Assembly: GCA_964361105.1 (NCBI GenBank)
Contig: CAYHZG010000026.1
Location: 1-6,256 of the forward strand
Reading direction: 5' to 3'
Source: CAYHZG01 sp964361105
GTDB taxonomy: Bacteria > Patescibacteriota > Minisyncoccia > 2-02-FULL-40-12
Length of the DNA stretch: 6,256 bases
Shown here: positions 4,373-6,256 of the stretch, piece after piece
How the letters are laid out: each line of letters opens with the position of its first letter
Position numbering within the stretch: position 1 is the stretch's first letter
Notes under the pieces: model-generated
Told to the model about the DNA's origin: nothing
The model's database searches: none
What the model saw: only the letters and a program-made list of their open reading frames with translations
Translations under genes and position numbers: made by a program

Positions 4373-6140
4373 TATCCGAAACTTCTGCATTATCGCTCAC
4401 ATTGACGCAGGCAAGTCCACTTTGGCGGACCGGTTTTTGGAGTTGACCGGAACAATTGAAAAAAGAAAAATGCAGGAGCAATTTTTAGACATGCACCCCT
4501 TGGAAAGAGAAAGAGGTATTACCATAAAGCTTCAGCCGGTAAGAATGAAATATAAATTAGGAGGCGAGGATTATATTTTGAATTTAATTGACACTCCTGG
4601 CCATGTTGACTTTTATTACGAAGTTTCCCGCTCTCTAGCGGCGGTTGAAGGGGCGATTTTGTTGATTGATGGAATTAAAGGGATTCAGGCTCAGACTCTT
4701 TCCAATTATAACTTTGCCATCAGGCAGAATTTAAAGATAATCCCAGCCATAAATAAGATAGATTTGCCAAACGTCCAAGTGGAAAAAGTTGAAGAAGAAA
4801 TAATTAATTTAGCCGGAGTAAAAAGAGAGGAAATTTTTAAAATCTCGGCTAAAATCGGGACTGGAGTTGAGGATGTTTTAAAAGCGGTGATAGAGAAGAT
4901 TCCGGGGCCTAAGCAGGAAGGCAAGCCTTTGCAGGCTCTTATTTTTGATTCAAAGTTTGATACCTATAAGGGCATAATTGCTTATGTCAGGGTTTTTAAC
5001 GGTTCGGTTAAAACCGGGGATAAAATCAAATTTGCGGTTCAGAAAGCCAAGGCCGAAGCGATTGAAGTCGGCTATTTTAAACCTGATTTAATTAAAACAG
5101 AAAAACTGGAAGCCGGAGAAATTGGCTATATTGCTACAGGTTTGAAAGATATTTCCAAGGTTAGGGTCGGTGATACAATTACTTTGACAGATGATAATTC
5201 CCCATCCTTAACAGGTTATCAGGAACCAAGTCCTTTTGTTTTTGCCAGTTTGTATCCCAGAAATGCAGACGATTTTGATTACTTAAAAGACTCGCTTGAA
5301 AAATTAAAGCTTCAAGATTCGTCTTTGCAGTTTGAGCCGGAACATTCGGATGCCTTGGGTCCTGGTTTTCGGTGCGGTTTTTTGGGGATGCTTCATACTG
5401 AAATTGTTTCAGAGCGGCTGAAGAGGGATTTTAGTCTGGATTTGATTATTGCCTCGCCGTCGGTTGAATACATGATAAAAATCCAAAATAAAGAAATCGG
5501 AATCCGATCGGCTTCGAAATTGCCAGAGCCAAGTCAAATCGAAGCCATTTTAGAACCATTTGTTGAAATGGAAATTTTAACTCCGGCCAAATATCTTGGT
5601 CAAATAATGAAATTGATGCCGGAGTACCGCGGAGAGTATCTTGAAACATCTTATTTAAGCTCGGAGACGGTGATTTTGAAATACAAAGCTCCGCTCGCCG
5701 AAATAATCATTGATTTTTACGATAAATTAAAAAGCATGAGTTCCGGTTTTGCTTCAATGAATTATAAATTTGTCGGTTTTAAGCAATCTGACTTGGTTAA
5801 GTTAGATATTTTAATTGGCGGCGAAGCAGTTGAGGCGTTTTCCCGTATTGTGCCGCGGCTGAACGCTTATCAGGAAGGAAAGCGGGTGGTTGAGAAACTA
5901 AAAGAAGTGATGCCGCCCCAACTTTTCAGTTTAGCCTTGCAGGCAGCGATAGGCGGAAAAATAATAGCCCGGGAAACGATTAAAGCGCGTCGGAAAGATG
6001 TAACTGGATATTTATACGGTGGTGATGTGACCAGAAAGAAGAAACTTTTAGAAAAACAAAAACGTGGCAAAGAGCGCCTCAAAGAAACCGGCCGCGTTGA
6101 GATACCGCAAGAAGTATATTTAGAGATTTTGAAAAAATAA
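4365..6140 (+). CDS. lepA: Elongation factor 4 (LepA), ribosome-associated translational GTPase
   Basis: A full-length 591-residue LepA/EF4 (family members are close to 600). It binds ribosomes and hydrolyses GTP, and has been linked to back-translocation and to 30S biogenesis. GTPase motifs in order are G1 AHIDAGKS (11-18), switch I with RERGITIK (48-55), G3 DTPGH (76-80) with catalytic His80, G4 NKID (130-133) and G5 SAK (161-163). A beta-barrel domain II follows (about 185-275), then the EF-G III- and V-like domains, including GPGFRCGFLGMLHTEI, and the LepA-specific C-terminal domain with YGGDVTRKKKLLEKQK and the ending VEIPQEVYLEILKK. The C-terminal domain and the absence of EF-G domain IV separate it from EF-G. 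The TTG start gives SNIRNFCIIAHID, aligning with the family N-terminus. It overlaps the DUF4012 gene by eight bases with no good Shine-Dalgarno, so translation is probably coupled. Position 15 is Ala where most LepA proteins have His. Confidence 0.96.
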   Translation: MSNIRNFCIIAHIDAGKSTLADRFLELTGTIEKRKMQEQFLDMHPLERERGITIKLQPVRMKYKLGGEDYILNLIDTPGHVDFYYEVSRSLAAVEGAILLIDGIKGIQAQTLSNYNFAIRQNLKIIPAINKIDLPNVQVEKVEEEIINLAGVKREEIFKISAKIGTGVEDVLKAVIEKIPGPKQEGKPLQALIFDSKFDTYKGIIAYVRVFNGSVKTGDKIKFAVQKAKAEAIEVGYFKPDLIKTEKLEAGEIGYIATGLKDISKVRVGDTITLTDDNSPSLTGYQEPSPFVFASLYPRNADDFDYLKDSLEKLKLQDSSLQFEPEHSDALGPGFRCGFLGMLHTEIVSERLKRDFSLDLIIASPSVEYMIKIQNKEIGIRSASKLPEPSQIEAILEPFVEMEILTPAKYLGQIMKLMPEYRGEYLETSYLSSETVILKYKAPLAEIIIDFYDKLKSMSSGFASMNYKFVGFKQSDLVKLDILIGGEAVEAFSRIVPRLNAYQEGKRVVEKLKEVMPPQLFSLALQAAIGGKIIARETIKARRKDVTGYLYGGDVTRKKKLLEKQKRGKERLKETGRVEIPQEVYLEILKK

Positions 6141-6256
6141 AAACCTTGCGCTCGCAATATCAATTTCTTCATAGGGGTAGCCCTTCTTGTAAATGGAGTC
6201 TCCGTTACTTTACTTGAATTGCCGACAATGAGGGAGTTACCACCCCTTACCCTCAT
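6141..6256. other. Unassigned 116 bases after lepA, with an inverted repeat at the window edge
   Basis: No gene can be supported here. The lepA frame stays open after its TAA up to the window end (38 codons), and a frame on the opposite strand is also open, but neither has family resemblance or a ribosome binding site that I recognise. A tiny stem TTGC-GCTC-GCAA (6146-6157) follows the stop but lacks a U-tract. ATGAGGG (6228-6234) pairs with CCCTCAT (6250-6256) around a 15-base loop that contains TTACC twice, and this may be part of a larger structure cut by the window. No clear lepA terminator is seen. Confidence 0.4.

Noticed and set aside
5870..6256. Opposite-strand 128-codon frame reaching the window edge
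   Set aside because: Most of it is antisense to the conserved LepA C-terminal domain. The ATG at the very edge has no visible upstream context and the product resembles nothing I know. It remains only as part of the unexplained 3' region.
6160..6256. tRNA or tmRNA in the 3' region
   Set aside because: No T-loop consensus, acceptor stem or CCA-type end could be found on either strand.
1..6256. Use of TGA as a sense codon (code 25, as in Gracilibacteria)
   Set aside because: TGA ends the sugar transferase at the expected length, and no in-frame TGA is needed in any complete gene.
1..6256. CRISPR array, insertion sequence or integrase
   Set aside because: There are no regularly spaced direct repeats, no transposase or recombinase motifs, and no target-site duplications flanking any segment.

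Overview
The window looks like a chromosomal fragment from a member of the Candidate Phyla Radiation (Patescibacteria, probably Parcubacteria-like). The basis is indirect. It is moderately AT-rich, uses the standard bacterial code (TGA ends the first gene), has tight gene packing with TTG/GTG starts, and carries a large single-span DUF4012 protein next to cell-surface polysaccharide genes, which is common in those genomes. No rRNA or other taxonomic marker is present apart from LepA, so the assignment is an inference.

Layout: bases 2-292 are the 3' end of a priming sugar-phosphate transferase (bacterial sugar transferase family). A 93-base gap follows that is almost entirely folded DNA/RNA, with three consecutive inverted repeats. 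Then comes a complete GT4 glycosyltransferase of the WbaZ-like mannosyltransferase type (386-1453). Bases 1445-1822 form a compact unit holding a promoter with a consensus -35, a strong Shine-Dalgarno, a 102-residue three-span membrane protein of unknown function, and a hairpin-plus-U-tract terminator that straddles the stop codon. The following 137-base gap (1801-1936) holds a palindrome overlapping a second candidate promoter, alternative hairpins and a perfect TATAAT directly in front of the next start codon. An 811-residue DUF4012 membrane-anchored protein (1937-4372) follows, and its last 8 bases overlap a TTG-initiated lepA (4365-6140). The last 116 bases hold no gene I can support.

How the genes work together: the sugar transferase would load the first sugar-phosphate onto the lipid carrier at the inner face of the membrane, and the GT4 enzyme would add a later sugar from a nucleotide-sugar donor. 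Together they look like the end of an exopolysaccharide or surface-glycan locus. DUF4012 proteins have no settled function. The topology and neighbourhood suggest an extracytoplasmic envelope role, and its coupling to lepA (the ribosome-associated GTPase EF4) is probably shared expression rather than shared function. I did not find a clearly new multi-gene system. The most unusual material is regulatory: the triple-hairpin intergenic region, the palindrome over a promoter, and the DUF4012 start without a Shine-Dalgarno.
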